This document shows positions 56,474 through 64,000 of a stretch of 64,000 nt of DNA, one piece after another. Origin of the DNA: Mesorhizobium qingshengii (GTDB taxonomy: Bacteria > Pseudomonadota > Alphaproteobacteria > Rhizobiales > Rhizobiaceae); contig NZ_FMXM01000002.1 of the NCBI RefSeq assembly GCF_900103325.1, forward strand, positions 248,001 through 312,000, written 5' to 3'. The first letter of the stretch is position 1. Each line of letters opens with the position of its first letter. Both the position numbers and the translations under genes were made by a program. Under the pieces are notes generated by a model. The model made no database searches and had not been told where the DNA came from. It was given only the letters and a program-made list of their open reading frames with translations.

Positions 56474-57847
56474 TCAACGCCGCGCCCTGCCATCGAACTG
56501 CCGAACCTCGCCATCGCCACCCGAAAGGATGCGCTGCGGGTTTCGGCTGAGATCGGTCACCGCCTGCTCGATGCGGTTGATCGAGCGACGGCTGTCCTGC
56601 ACCAGCGCCTCGACGTTTGTCAGGCCCTGGCCCGAGAAACGCGCCAGATTGTCTGTTATGACGCCCAGGCGGGCATTCAGCGTGTCGGCAACCTGCTTGA
56701 ACGACTTCAGAGTTGCCCTGGCGTCAGCCATCACGCCATCGGCTTGCCCCGAACCGAGCAAGGTGTCGACCTTGACGAGGATACCGTCGACACGCACCGA
56801 GGCGTCGTTGAGTCGTTGGGCAAGTTGCTTGGCATCCTTGATCGTCTGGTCGATATCATCAGCCCGGTTGGCGAACTTGTCGGTCACCTTGGCGATGTCC
56901 GCGGCAGCCTTGTCGGCGTTTTCGCTCGCCTTCTCGATGTTGGCCAGAGCGGTGCGCACCTGCGCCGGATCGATGCCGTTCAGAACACCGTCGACCTTGG
57001 CCAGCGTGCCTTGCGTCTGCTTGGCGAAATCGTTGACCGACCCGACCGCCGTATCGACGTTCTTGATGACCGTGTCGAACTGCTTCGAGGTTTCCTTGAG
57101 GTTCGACGTCACTGTATCGACATTGGCGACGATGCTCTTGATCTGGTCCTTGTCGACGGCATTGAGCAGGCCTTCCGCTGCCTTCAGCGTGCCATCCAGC
57201 TTGCCGGAAACGCCCTTCAACTCGTCGGACAGCGCACTGACGCTGGACAGGAACTTGTCGATGCCGTCGGAATTCTTGGCCAGCGCATCGGAGAAGGTCT
57301 GCACGTTCTTGACGGTGTCGGTCAGCGGACCGCGGACATCCTTGGTGAAGCCTTCGAGTTCGGTCAGCACCTTGTCAGCGCGGGTGAAGATGTTCTGCGC
57401 GGTCTGCAAGAGGTTGGTGACCGCCGAGGGGTTGGCAACGATCTCGGCGACCTTGCCTTCCTTTTCGGCCTGGTCGAGGAGTTTTACTTCCTTGGGATCG
57501 GCGCCCTTGAGTTCGATATTGGCCTGCCCGGTAAGACCGGCAAGGCCGATATCGGCCTGCGTCGACTTGGTGATCGGCGTCAAGCGGTCGATCTCGGTGT
57601 CGGCGATGGCGACCGTCGGATTGTCGACATCGATATAGACGCGCCTGACGTCGCCCACCTTGACGCCGTTGAACAACACGAAACTGCCGCGGCCAAGCCC
57701 GGAAGCCGAGCCCGGAATGCGCACGCGCAGCAACGTGGTCTCGCCCTTGTCGCCGATCGCCGCCGTCCAGTAGACGAAGGCGAACGCCGCCAGGATCGCG
57801 ACCAGCGTAAAGATGCCGACAATGACGTAGTTGGCTCTGGTTTCCAT
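56474..57847 (-). CDS. MlaD-like MCE family protein
   Basis: A 457-residue protein with an N-terminal membrane anchor (NYVIVGIFTLVAILAAFAFV), an MCE domain (about residues 38-115, RVRIPGSASGLGRGSFVLFN and NIELKGADPKEVKLL), and a long helical C-terminal part (about 150-430) with many Asn/Lys/Asp-rich heptad-like segments. MCE proteins form hexameric rings or tubes that pass lipids between membranes; the long helix suggests a tube-forming member. It lies between the ATPase and lipoprotein genes. Confidence 0.9.
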   Translation of the reverse strand: METRANYVIVGIFTLVAILAAFAFVYWTAAIGDKGETTLLRVRIPGSASGLGRGSFVLFNGVKVGDVRRVYIDVDNPTVAIADTEIDRLTPITKSTQADIGLAGLTGQANIELKGADPKEVKLLDQAEKEGKVAEIVANPSAVTNLLQTAQNIFTRADKVLTELEGFTKDVRGPLTDTVKNVQTFSDALAKNSDGIDKFLSSVSALSDELKGVSGKLDGTLKAAEGLLNAVDKDQIKSIVANVDTVTSNLKETSKQFDTVIKNVDTAVGSVNDFAKQTQGTLAKVDGVLNGIDPAQVRTALANIEKASENADKAAADIAKVTDKFANRADDIDQTIKDAKQLAQRLNDASVRVDGILVKVDTLLGSGQADGVMADARATLKSFKQVADTLNARLGVITDNLARFSGQGLTNVEALVQDSRRSINRIEQAVTDLSRNPQRILSGGDGEVRQFDGRARR

Positions 57848-57861
57848 TGCTTCACTTATGG

Positions 57862-58677
57862 CTATGCGCGCGCCGCAAGATCAAGCTGCCGGGCGCGTTT
57901 TCCGCGGAAATAGGATTTCACCCACGGCTCCTCGCTCTTCAGCATGTCGTCGATGGTGCCTTCGACCAGCACTCTCTTGTTGCCGAGCACGGCCACGCGG
58001 TCGCAAGCGGTGAAAAGCGTGTCGAGGTCGTGCGTGACCATATAGACGGTCAGGTCCATCGTATCGCGCAGCTTGACCACCAGTTCGTCGAATTCCGCCG
58101 CACTGATCGGATCGAGGCCGGAAGTAGGCTCGTCGAGGAAGACGATGTCGGGGTCGAGCGCCAGCGCCCGTGCCAGCGCCGCCCGTTTGATCATGCCGCC
58201 GGAGAGTTCGGAGGGGAATTTTTGCGCCGCGTCCGGCGGCAGCCCGACCAACTCGACCTTGAGCATCGCCAGTTCGTCCATCAGCTGTCGCGGCAGGTCG
58301 AGATATTCGCGCATCGGCACCTGGACGTTTTCCAGTACCGTCAGTGCCGAAAACAGCGCGCCATGCTGGAACAGCACGCCAAGCCGCATGTCGATGCGCA
58401 GGCGTTCGGCGTCGCTCGCCTTCTCGACATCGACGCCGAAGAGCTTGATCGTGCCCGACCGCTTGCGCGTCAGGCCGAGAATGGTGCGCAGCAGGACCGA
58501 CTTGCCGGCGCCCGAAGCGCCGACAAAACCGAGAATCTCGCCGCGCCTGATGTCGAGCGACAACTTGTCGAGGATCACCTTGTCGGCGAAGGCCACGGTG
58601 ATGTCGTGCGCGGAAAGCACGATGTCGCGCTCGCCCGAGTCGTCCGCGATCGCCTTTGTCCTGCTCCGCAGCTTCAT
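57862..58677 (-). CDS. MlaF-like ABC transporter ATP-binding protein
   Basis: A 271-residue ATPase of the MKL/MlaF group. Walker A is GASGAGKSVL, the signature is LSGGMIKRAALARALALDPD and Walker B is IVFLDEPTSGLDPISAAEFD. The GGM signature and DPISA after Walker B are typical of lipid-importing MlaF/Ttg2A. It starts 1 base after the permease stop and energises the MlaE-like permease. Confidence 0.93.
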   Translation of the reverse strand: MKLRSRTKAIADDSGERDIVLSAHDITVAFADKVILDKLSLDIRRGEILGFVGASGAGKSVLLRTILGLTRKRSGTIKLFGVDVEKASDAERLRIDMRLGVLFQHGALFSALTVLENVQVPMREYLDLPRQLMDELAMLKVELVGLPPDAAQKFPSELSGGMIKRAALARALALDPDIVFLDEPTSGLDPISAAEFDELVVKLRDTMDLTVYMVTHDLDTLFTACDRVAVLGNKRVLVEGTIDDMLKSEEPWVKSYFRGKRARQLDLAARA

Positions 58678-58678
58678 C

Positions 58679-59866
58679 TCAGAACTCGATCGCTGCGTAG
58701 AAGATGGCGAAAAGCCCGTCGAGGATAATGACGACGAAAATCGATTTCACCACCGACGCGGTCACGTGCTGGCCGAGCGATTCGGCGCTGCCGCCGACCT
58801 TCATGCCTTCGACCGAGGCGATCGTGCCGATGATCATGGCCATGAAAGGTGCCTTGATCAGGCCGGAGAAGATCGTGCTGAGGTCGATGGCGACGCGCAG
58901 CCGGTCTATGAAGGCGGCAGGCGCGATATCCGAATAGAGCCAGGCCGCGAGAATGCCGCCGCCGAGCGCCGCGAAATTGGCGATGATGGTCAGGCACGGC
59001 AAGGCGATCACCAGCGCCACCAGCCGCGGAAAGACCAGGACGCCGATCGGATTGAGCCCGATCACCTTCAGCGCGTCGACCTCCTCGCGCATCTTCATCG
59101 AGCCGATCTCGGCGGTAATCGCACTTCCGGAGCGACCGGCGATCATGATCGCCGTCATCAGCACGCCGAGCTCGCGCAGGATCAGCACGCCGACGAGGTC
59201 GACAACAAAAATGTCGGCGCCGAAATAACTGAGCTGATAGGCGCCTTGCTGGGCAACGATGGCGCCGACGATCGCCGACATCAGCACCACCACCGGAATG
59301 GCGCCGACGCCCATACGGTCTATCTGATTGAAGATCGCCGCGGGATTGACGGCATGGCCGCGGCCGAGCTTCATCTGCGCGCCGCGGATGGTGGCACCCA
59401 GTATGTTCATCGAGGCAAGGAAGTCGTCTCGCATCTCGTAGACGCGCCGGCCGACCGCCTCCAGCGCGCGGATGACTATGTTGGGCGGCCGCACTGGACC
59501 GGATTCGGATTCGCGCCGAACGGCCTCACCCACAGCGTCGAGCAGTATCGAAGCGATCTCGCTTTGGCCCTGCAGCTGGACTTTGACGCCCTTTTTCTCG
59601 AAAGCGCTGACCAGCCTGTCTATCAGCCAGGCGCCGGCGGTATCCATCTTCTCGATGTTGGAAAGATCGAGCGCCAAGGTCTTGAAACCACTTCGTTTCT
59701 CGATCTTGCGCATATCGTCGTCGATCAATGCGACGGTGCGTGTCGTCCAGATTCCAGAGAAGGCGCAACCCAGAACGCCGTCCTCCTCGCCGATCGCCAC
59801 GCGCGGTTCGTGGTCAGCCTCCCCCGCGGTCGTGCCGCTTGCGTCGCGCTTGCCGATGGTCAACAT
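58679..59866 (-). CDS. MlaE-like permease fused to an N-terminal STAS (MlaB-like) domain
   Basis: A 395-residue protein. Residues about 35-120 form a STAS domain (LALDLSNIEKMDTAGAWLID, the place of MlaB). The MlaE permease follows (VVLMSAIVGAIVAQQGAYQL, ELGVLMTAIMIAGRSGSAIT, EIGSMKMREEVDALKVIGLN, LFAIFYAAIEF at the end). It is the first gene of the operon permease-ATPase-MCE-lipoprotein, a phospholipid transport system of the Mla/Ttg2 kind. It is divergent from the epimerase gene. Confidence 0.92.
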   Translation of the reverse strand: MLTIGKRDASGTTAGEADHEPRVAIGEEDGVLGCAFSGIWTTRTVALIDDDMRKIEKRSGFKTLALDLSNIEKMDTAGAWLIDRLVSAFEKKGVKVQLQGQSEIASILLDAVGEAVRRESESGPVRPPNIVIRALEAVGRRVYEMRDDFLASMNILGATIRGAQMKLGRGHAVNPAAIFNQIDRMGVGAIPVVVLMSAIVGAIVAQQGAYQLSYFGADIFVVDLVGVLILRELGVLMTAIMIAGRSGSAITAEIGSMKMREEVDALKVIGLNPIGVLVFPRLVALVIALPCLTIIANFAALGGGILAAWLYSDIAPAAFIDRLRVAIDLSTIFSGLIKAPFMAMIIGTIASVEGMKVGGSAESLGQHVTASVVKSIFVVIILDGLFAIFYAAIEF

Positions 59867-59944
59867 GGCGTCCTGTTTAGCCTGATGGAACCAAGCTGTC
59901 GATTTGCCGACGAGGCCGTTCTCGCATAGCCGGAGCAGAAAAAT

Positions 59945-60928
59945 ATGGCGCGTGTCATTTCGGTTGAGGCCGAACGTTTTCCGATCGCCGGAACCTTCAC
60001 CATTTCACGTGGTTCGAAGACGGAAGCCGAGGTCATAACCTGCACGATCAGCGAGGACGGTCACACCGGCCGTGGCGAATGCGTCCCCTACAAGCGCTAT
60101 CGCGAGACCATGGATGGTGTCCGTGAGGCGATCGAGGCGATGCGCGACCGGATCGCGGGCGGCATGGGCCGGACAGCCTTGCTCGATGCCATGCCTGCGG
60201 GAGCTGCCCGCAACGCCATCGACTGCGCTCTGTGGGATCTTGAGGCGAAGATCAGCGGAACATCCGTCGCTACCGCAATTGGCGCCGTTCCGCTATCGGG
60301 ACTCGAGACGGCCTACACGCTGTCGCTGGGCGAACCGGAGGCGATGGCGGCGCAGGCCCGCGCCAATGCGGCGCGGCCGTTGCTCAAGGTCAAGATCGGT
60401 GGTGACAACGACATCGCCCGCATCCGCGCCGTCCGGCAAGCGGCGCCCAACAGCCGCATCATCCTCGACGCCAATGAGGGCTGGACCGATGACAACATCG
60501 TTGCAAACCTTGCCTTTGCCGCCGAGCAAGGCATCACGTTGATCGAACAGCCGTTGCCGGCCGGCCACGACGAGATCCTGCGCCATATCGCGCATCCCGT
60601 GCCGATCTGCGCCGATGAAAGCGTGCACGAGGCGAAGAACCTTGCCGCGCTTGTCGGCGTCTACGACGCCGTCAACATCAAGCTCGACAAATCGGGCGGC
60701 CTGACGGCGGCGCTCGTCCTGCGCGATCGTGCCCGTGAACTCGGTTTCAGCATCATGGTCGGCTGCATGGTCGGCACGTCGCTGGCGATGGCACCGGCCG
60801 TCTTGCTGGCCCAAGGCGCCGATTTCGTCGACCTCGACGGTCCGCTGCTGCTTGCCCGCGATCGCGTACCCGGCCTTGTCTACCAGGGATCTTTGGTATT
60901 ACCCCCTGATACGGCCTTGTGGGGCTGA
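59945..60928 (+). CDS. Enolase-superfamily dipeptide epimerase / N-acyl amino acid racemase (DgcA-like)
   Basis: A 327-residue member of the mandelate racemase/muconate lactonising group. The catalytic KxK is LLKVKIGG; metal ligands are in ILDANEGW, IEQPL and CADES; the second Lys is in NIKLDKSGGL. The pattern matches L-Ala-D/L-Glu epimerases and the N-acetyl-D-Glu racemase DgcA. Both would act on wall-derived or D-glutamate compounds. The partner dgcN is not adjacent. The last 30 bases overlap the convergent MFS gene. Confidence 0.85.
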   Translation: MARVISVEAERFPIAGTFTISRGSKTEAEVITCTISEDGHTGRGECVPYKRYRETMDGVREAIEAMRDRIAGGMGRTALLDAMPAGAARNAIDCALWDLEAKISGTSVATAIGAVPLSGLETAYTLSLGEPEAMAAQARANAARPLLKVKIGGDNDIARIRAVRQAAPNSRIILDANEGWTDDNIVANLAFAAEQGITLIEQPLPAGHDEILRHIAHPVPICADESVHEAKNLAALVGVYDAVNIKLDKSGGLTAALVLRDRARELGFSIMVGCMVGTSLAMAPAVLLAQGADFVDLDGPLLLARDRVPGLVYQGSLVLPPDTALWG

Positions 60929-62113
60929 GCGCGCCGCAAGCCCGATCAAGACCAATCCGATCAGGGCGACCGGGATCATGGCAAAGAAGCCGTCGACGCC
61001 GAAACGGTCGTAAAGCGGGCCGGACGCCAACGTCACCACCGCCATGAAGAACCCGTTGGAGAAATAGGCGATGCCTTGCGCGGCACCTGTCTGCTCCTCG
61101 GAAATCGTCTCGCCGATCATTTTCTGCAGGCCGATCAGCACCAGCGCCACCGAGACCGAATGCAGCGTCTGGACGCAAAAAAACCCGGCAACACCGAGGC
61201 CGAGCGGCCAGACCAGGGGAAAGGCGATCCACCGCACGACGGCCCCAACCCCTGCCATCATCATGATCGTCACGACCGAGAACGCGCCGAAGAAGCGGGT
61301 GAACATCATGAACATGCAGACTTCGGACACCACGCCCCACGCCCACAGCAATCCGACAACCGAATCGCCGATGCCGATCGATTTCCAGTAGATCGAGACG
61401 AAGCCGTAGAGGAATGCGTGGCTGGCGGTGATGACGCCAACGCCGATGGAAAAATACAGGAAATATGGGTTGAGAAGTTTTGGCGCCGACTGCTGGATGT
61501 CGGTGGCCGAAAGCGGCGAGGCGCGGCGCGGACGGCCAAGGCGCGGCGCCAGCAAGCCGGCTGCAAGGGTGGCTGCCAGCGATACGAAGATGATCACCGG
61601 AACGGCCCCAGGGCCGGTCGCCGACAGGATGAAGCCGCCAGCAACGTTGGCGAACAGGTAGGAGATCGAGCCCCATTTGCGCATGCTGGTGTAGTTCGAA
61701 CCGAAGCGGCGCACGCCCGACAGCGCAAGCGAATCGGCGATCGGCGAATGCGGCGTCCAGACAATGGTCAGCGCCAGCGACACCGCCAGCACCATGGCAT
61801 AGGTCGGCGTCAGGAAATATCCCGCCGACAAGAGCAGCGCCGAGGCCACCAGCGCGACATAGACATCGGCGCGATCGCTGGCCCTGTCGGCCAGCGCGGT
61901 CAGCAACGGCGTCGTAATCACGCGCAGGAACATCGGTGCCGCCAGGATCACGGCGATCTGCTCGGCGTGGAAACCCTTGGCCTGTAGCCACAGCGGGAAG
62001 TAAGGCAGATGCGTTCCGAGCGGCACGAACAGCGTCGCGAAAATCAGGCTGATGCGCAGTTCGAAATGGCGCGGCTTGACGAGCTGTTCGGGCGAAAGCG
62101 GCGGCAGGGACAT
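60899..62113 (-). CDS. MFS transporter (MFS_1-like, phenylpropionate/HcaT type)
   Basis: A 404-residue, 12-span MFS protein. Landmarks are FATLFVPLGTHLPYFPLWLQ, ALADRASDRADVYVALVASA and RRFGSNYTSMRKWGSISYLF, the last a hallmark of the MFS_1-like/HcaT group near the first Trp-Gly-Ser loop. The substrate is unknown. ATG 62113 is used; a TTG four codons upstream is possible. The 3' end overlaps the epimerase gene by 30 bases on the other strand. Confidence 0.88.
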   Translation of the reverse strand: MSLPPLSPEQLVKPRHFELRISLIFATLFVPLGTHLPYFPLWLQAKGFHAEQIAVILAAPMFLRVITTPLLTALADRASDRADVYVALVASALLLSAGYFLTPTYAMVLAVSLALTIVWTPHSPIADSLALSGVRRFGSNYTSMRKWGSISYLFANVAGGFILSATGPGAVPVIIFVSLAATLAAGLLAPRLGRPRRASPLSATDIQQSAPKLLNPYFLYFSIGVGVITASHAFLYGFVSIYWKSIGIGDSVVGLLWAWGVVSEVCMFMMFTRFFGAFSVVTIMMMAGVGAVVRWIAFPLVWPLGLGVAGFFCVQTLHSVSVALVLIGLQKMIGETISEEQTGAAQGIAYFSNGFFMAVVTLASGPLYDRFGVDGFFAMIPVALIGLVLIGLAARSAPQGRIRG

Positions 62114-62238
62114 GAATCGATCCAATAACGCTGCACTCGACCAGCCGGCAACGCGTATCGATCCCTTAACATGGGTGAAAACCGGGCGAAACCGGTTGGC
62201 CTAATCGATTGATCCCAGAGCCGAAATGAACTCCGGCG

Positions 62239-63054
62239 CTATGCCGCCTGCCCCACCCGGTCCTCGATGAGCATCGGGATGAAGGGCTCGTCCGGCGCCT
62301 CGGGCAGCACCTGCGCCCAGGTCAGGATTTCCATCCGGCCGTCAAAGTGCTCGACAACGGCGGTGCAGCTTTCCACCCAGTCACCGGTGTTGATGTACTG
62401 GACATCGCCAAAATTCTCGATGGCGGCATGATGGATATGGCCGCAGATGATGCCGTCGACATGCGAGCGGCGCGCTTCCTCCGCAAGCATGGTCTGGAAC
62501 GAGCCGATGAAGTTCACCGCCTTCTTGACGTTGGCCTTGGCCCAGGACGAGAACGACCAGTACGGCAGGCCGAGCAATTGGCGAAGCCGCGTGATGACCC
62601 GGTTGACCAGCATTGCCGCATCATAGGCGTGGTCGCCAAGGTAGGCGAGCCAGCGCGCATTGTGGACGACGGTATCGAACTGGTCGCCGTGGATGACGAG
62701 CAGGCGTTTGCCGTCGGCGGTTTCGTGGATGGCGCGGTCGGCGACGACGATGCCGCCGAAGTGCACGCCCTGGAACTGGCGCGCGAATTCATCGTGGTTG
62801 CCGGCGATGTAGGTGATGGTGGCTCCCTTGCGCGCCTTGCGCAGCAATTTCTGCACGACGTCGTTGTGGCTTTGCGGCCAGTGCCAGCTCCGCCGCAACC
62901 GCCAGCCATCGACGATGTCACCGACAAGATAGATGATGTCGGCGTCGTGATATCTAAAGAAGTCTATCAGGAATTCGGCCTTCGCCGCCTTCGATCCGAG
63001 GTGGACGTCGGAAATGAACATGCTGCGGAAAGTGCGGGGCTCTTGGCCGGACAT
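62239..63054 (-). CDS. UDP-2,3-diacylglucosamine diphosphatase-like metallophosphoesterase
   Basis: A 271-residue calcineurin-type phosphohydrolase of the LpxH-like group. Metal motifs are FISDVHLGS, VGDIVDGW, AGNHDEFA, VIHGDQFD and GHIHHAAI. It may cleave UDP-2,3-diacylglucosamine to lipid X in lipid A synthesis; it is longer than E. coli LpxH (240) and other lpx genes are absent nearby, so a related substrate is possible. ATG 63054 was chosen to keep the first metal motif near the N-terminus. Upstream in-frame codons overlap the SDR gene. Confidence 0.85.
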   Translation of the reverse strand: MSGQEPRTFRSMFISDVHLGSKAAKAEFLIDFFRYHDADIIYLVGDIVDGWRLRRSWHWPQSHNDVVQKLLRKARKGATITYIAGNHDEFARQFQGVHFGGIVVADRAIHETADGKRLLVIHGDQFDTVVHNARWLAYLGDHAYDAAMLVNRVITRLRQLLGLPYWSFSSWAKANVKKAVNFIGSFQTMLAEEARRSHVDGIICGHIHHAAIENFGDVQYINTGDWVESCTAVVEHFDGRMEILTWAQVLPEAPDEPFIPMLIEDRVGQAA

Positions 63055-63174
63055 CGCGATTTCACCGTTGCTTTCGCGCAGCCTATGCCCCGATTCATGC
63101 AACAACCGTATGACGGTTGCGATTGGTCCAGCCGAGGGACTAGCTTGCCGCCGGCTCAAGAGGAGAAAATCAAC

Positions 63175-63954
63175 ATGGATCTCGGTATTCGCGGAAAGAA
63201 GGCTATCGTCTGCGCTTCGAGCAAAGGGCTTGGGCGCGGCTGCGCCATGGCGTTGGCCGAGGCCGGCTGTGACATCGTCGTCAACGGCCGCAACGCCGAA
63301 CTGGTGGCGAAAACCGCCGCTGAGCTGCGCGAGCGCTATGGCGTGGCGGTGACGGAAGTTATCGGCGACGTCTCGAAGCCCGAGGTGCAGAAGGCGCTGC
63401 TCGCCGCCTGCCCCGAGCCGGATATCCTCGTCAACAACAATGGCGGCCCGCCGCTGCGCGATTTCCGCGAACTCGATCGCGCAAAAATCCTCGAAGGCGT
63501 CACCCAGAACATGGTGACGCCGATCGAACTGGTCCAGGCCGTCATCGACGGCATGGCGGCGCGTGGCTTTGGCCGCATCGTCAACATCACCTCGCTGTCG
63601 GTCTACATTCCCATCCCCGGCCTCGATCTGTCGTCGGGTGCGCGCGCCGGCCTGACATCGTTCCTCGCCGGCGTGGCACGGACGGTGGTGGATCGTAACG
63701 TGACCATCAACAGCCTGCTGCCGGGCAAGCTCGATACCGACCGGCTGCGCGGGCCGCATGAGGCCGGCACGGTCGAAGACCCCGCCGCTGCCGCCGCGCG
63801 CAAGACCCGCATCAGCGCCGATGTTCCGGCCAAGCGGCTCGGCACGCCGGAGGAGTTCGGCCAGATCTGCGCCTTCCTGTGCTCGGTCCATGCCGGCTAT
63901 CTGACCGGGCAGAACATACCGGTCGACGGCGGTCTCTACGTCAGTGCCTTTTGA
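63175..63954 (+). CDS. SDR family oxidoreductase with altered active site
   Basis: A 259-residue short-chain dehydrogenase/reductase. The cofactor motif is AIVCASSKGLGRGCAMALAE (SxGxG type) and NNNGGPP stands for NNAG. The catalytic Ser is in NITSLSVYIPIPGLDLSSGA, but 13 and 17 residues later, where Tyr and Lys are expected, Ser and Arg occur. The usual proton donor YxxxK is therefore missing. It may be a divergent reductase with another mechanism or a non-catalytic member. AGGAGA lies 11 bases before ATG 63175. The last 46 bases of the window after it show no supported gene. Confidence 0.85.
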   Translation: MDLGIRGKKAIVCASSKGLGRGCAMALAEAGCDIVVNGRNAELVAKTAAELRERYGVAVTEVIGDVSKPEVQKALLAACPEPDILVNNNGGPPLRDFRELDRAKILEGVTQNMVTPIELVQAVIDGMAARGFGRIVNITSLSVYIPIPGLDLSSGARAGLTSFLAGVARTVVDRNVTINSLLPGKLDTDRLRGPHEAGTVEDPAAAAARKTRISADVPAKRLGTPEEFGQICAFLCSVHAGYLTGQNIPVDGGLYVSAF

Positions 63955-64000
63955 TCGACACGCCTGCCAAACAGCAAGACTCATCCGGCATGAAATCCGC

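Noticed and set aside
63055..63984. Long N-terminal extension of the LpxH-like gene
   Set aside because: It is antisense to the SDR gene and lacks any phosphoesterase features; the first metal motif fits a start at 63054.
63990..64000. ATG near the right edge that could start a new gene
   Set aside because: Only three codons are visible and no ribosome binding site is clear.

Overview
The window reads as a chromosomal segment of a high-GC alphaproteobacterium of the order Hyphomicrobiales (Rhizobiales), most like Mesorhizobium or a close relative. This is inferred from gene content, not from a database search. The supports are cckA, a one-cysteine DksA, UvrA with an altered first zinc finger, direct-repeat LexA boxes (GTTC-N7-GTTC), and a 2,084-residue membrane-anchored helical-repeat protein of the growth-pole-ring (GPR/RgsE) type. 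No tRNA, rRNA, CRISPR array, transposase or prophage gene was seen. Most of the window is housekeeping DNA.

Layout. 1-3.3 kb: start of coaD, a small membrane ORF, gyrA. 3.4-8.5 kb: a SulP/STAS transporter coupled to a ParB-like (ParBc_2) protein, an AraC regulator, a DUF1579-like protein, a VOC protein, MarC. 8.5-17.9 kb: OsmC, ssb (SOS box), an ArsR-SRPBCC pair with an operator palindrome, a ClpP paralogue, a small exported protein, uvrA (SOS box), GNAT, DUF72 and a membrane GGDEF enzyme. 17.9-20.9 kb: an accessory patch of small genes (isochorismatase-like hydrolase, DUF6894-like, PRC-barrel, soluble pyrophosphatase and two mini-ORFs). 21.1-26.9 kb: urtABCDE, a urea ABC importer behind a good sigma-54 (-24/-12) promoter. 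27.2-31.6 kb: an exported protein, a Tat-exported small subunit with a GMC oxidoreductase, gloA, a ribbon-helix-helix protein and deoD. 31.7-36.6 kb: cckA, a FliO-like protein, dksA (with a 16-bp palindrome at its predicted start point) and sixA. 36.6-45.5 kb: ycjX-ycjF, two small exported proteins, a CPA2 cation/proton antiporter, DUF924, folP-folB-folK and a DUF922 zinc protease. 45.7-49.1 kb: a DHA2 efflux pump, a thioredoxin-reductase-like ferredoxin-NADP reductase with a [2Fe-2S] ferredoxin, and an orphan Hpt protein. 49.4-55.6 kb: the GPR/RgsE-like giant gene. 55.8-59.9 kb: an Mla/MCE-type lipid ABC transporter operon (permease, ATPase, MCE protein, lipoprotein). 59.9-64 kb: an enolase-superfamily epimerase, an MFS transporter, an LpxH-like phosphohydrolase and an SDR lacking the usual YxxxK.

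How they fit together. Envelope and polar-growth functions cluster on the right (GPR-like protein, Mla system, LpxH-like enzyme, epimerase). Phosphorelay parts (CckA, orphan Hpt, SixA, GGDEF enzyme) are scattered. ssb and uvrA each carry their own perfect LexA-type box, which suggests one damage response. The urt operon carries the promoter signature expected of nitrogen (NtrC/RpoN) control. The most unusual single object is the GPR-like gene. Its central helices are built from exact 18- and 11-residue modules, giving 27 eighteen-mers and 7 eleven-mers in one array. A later array is built on 29 residues (18+11).
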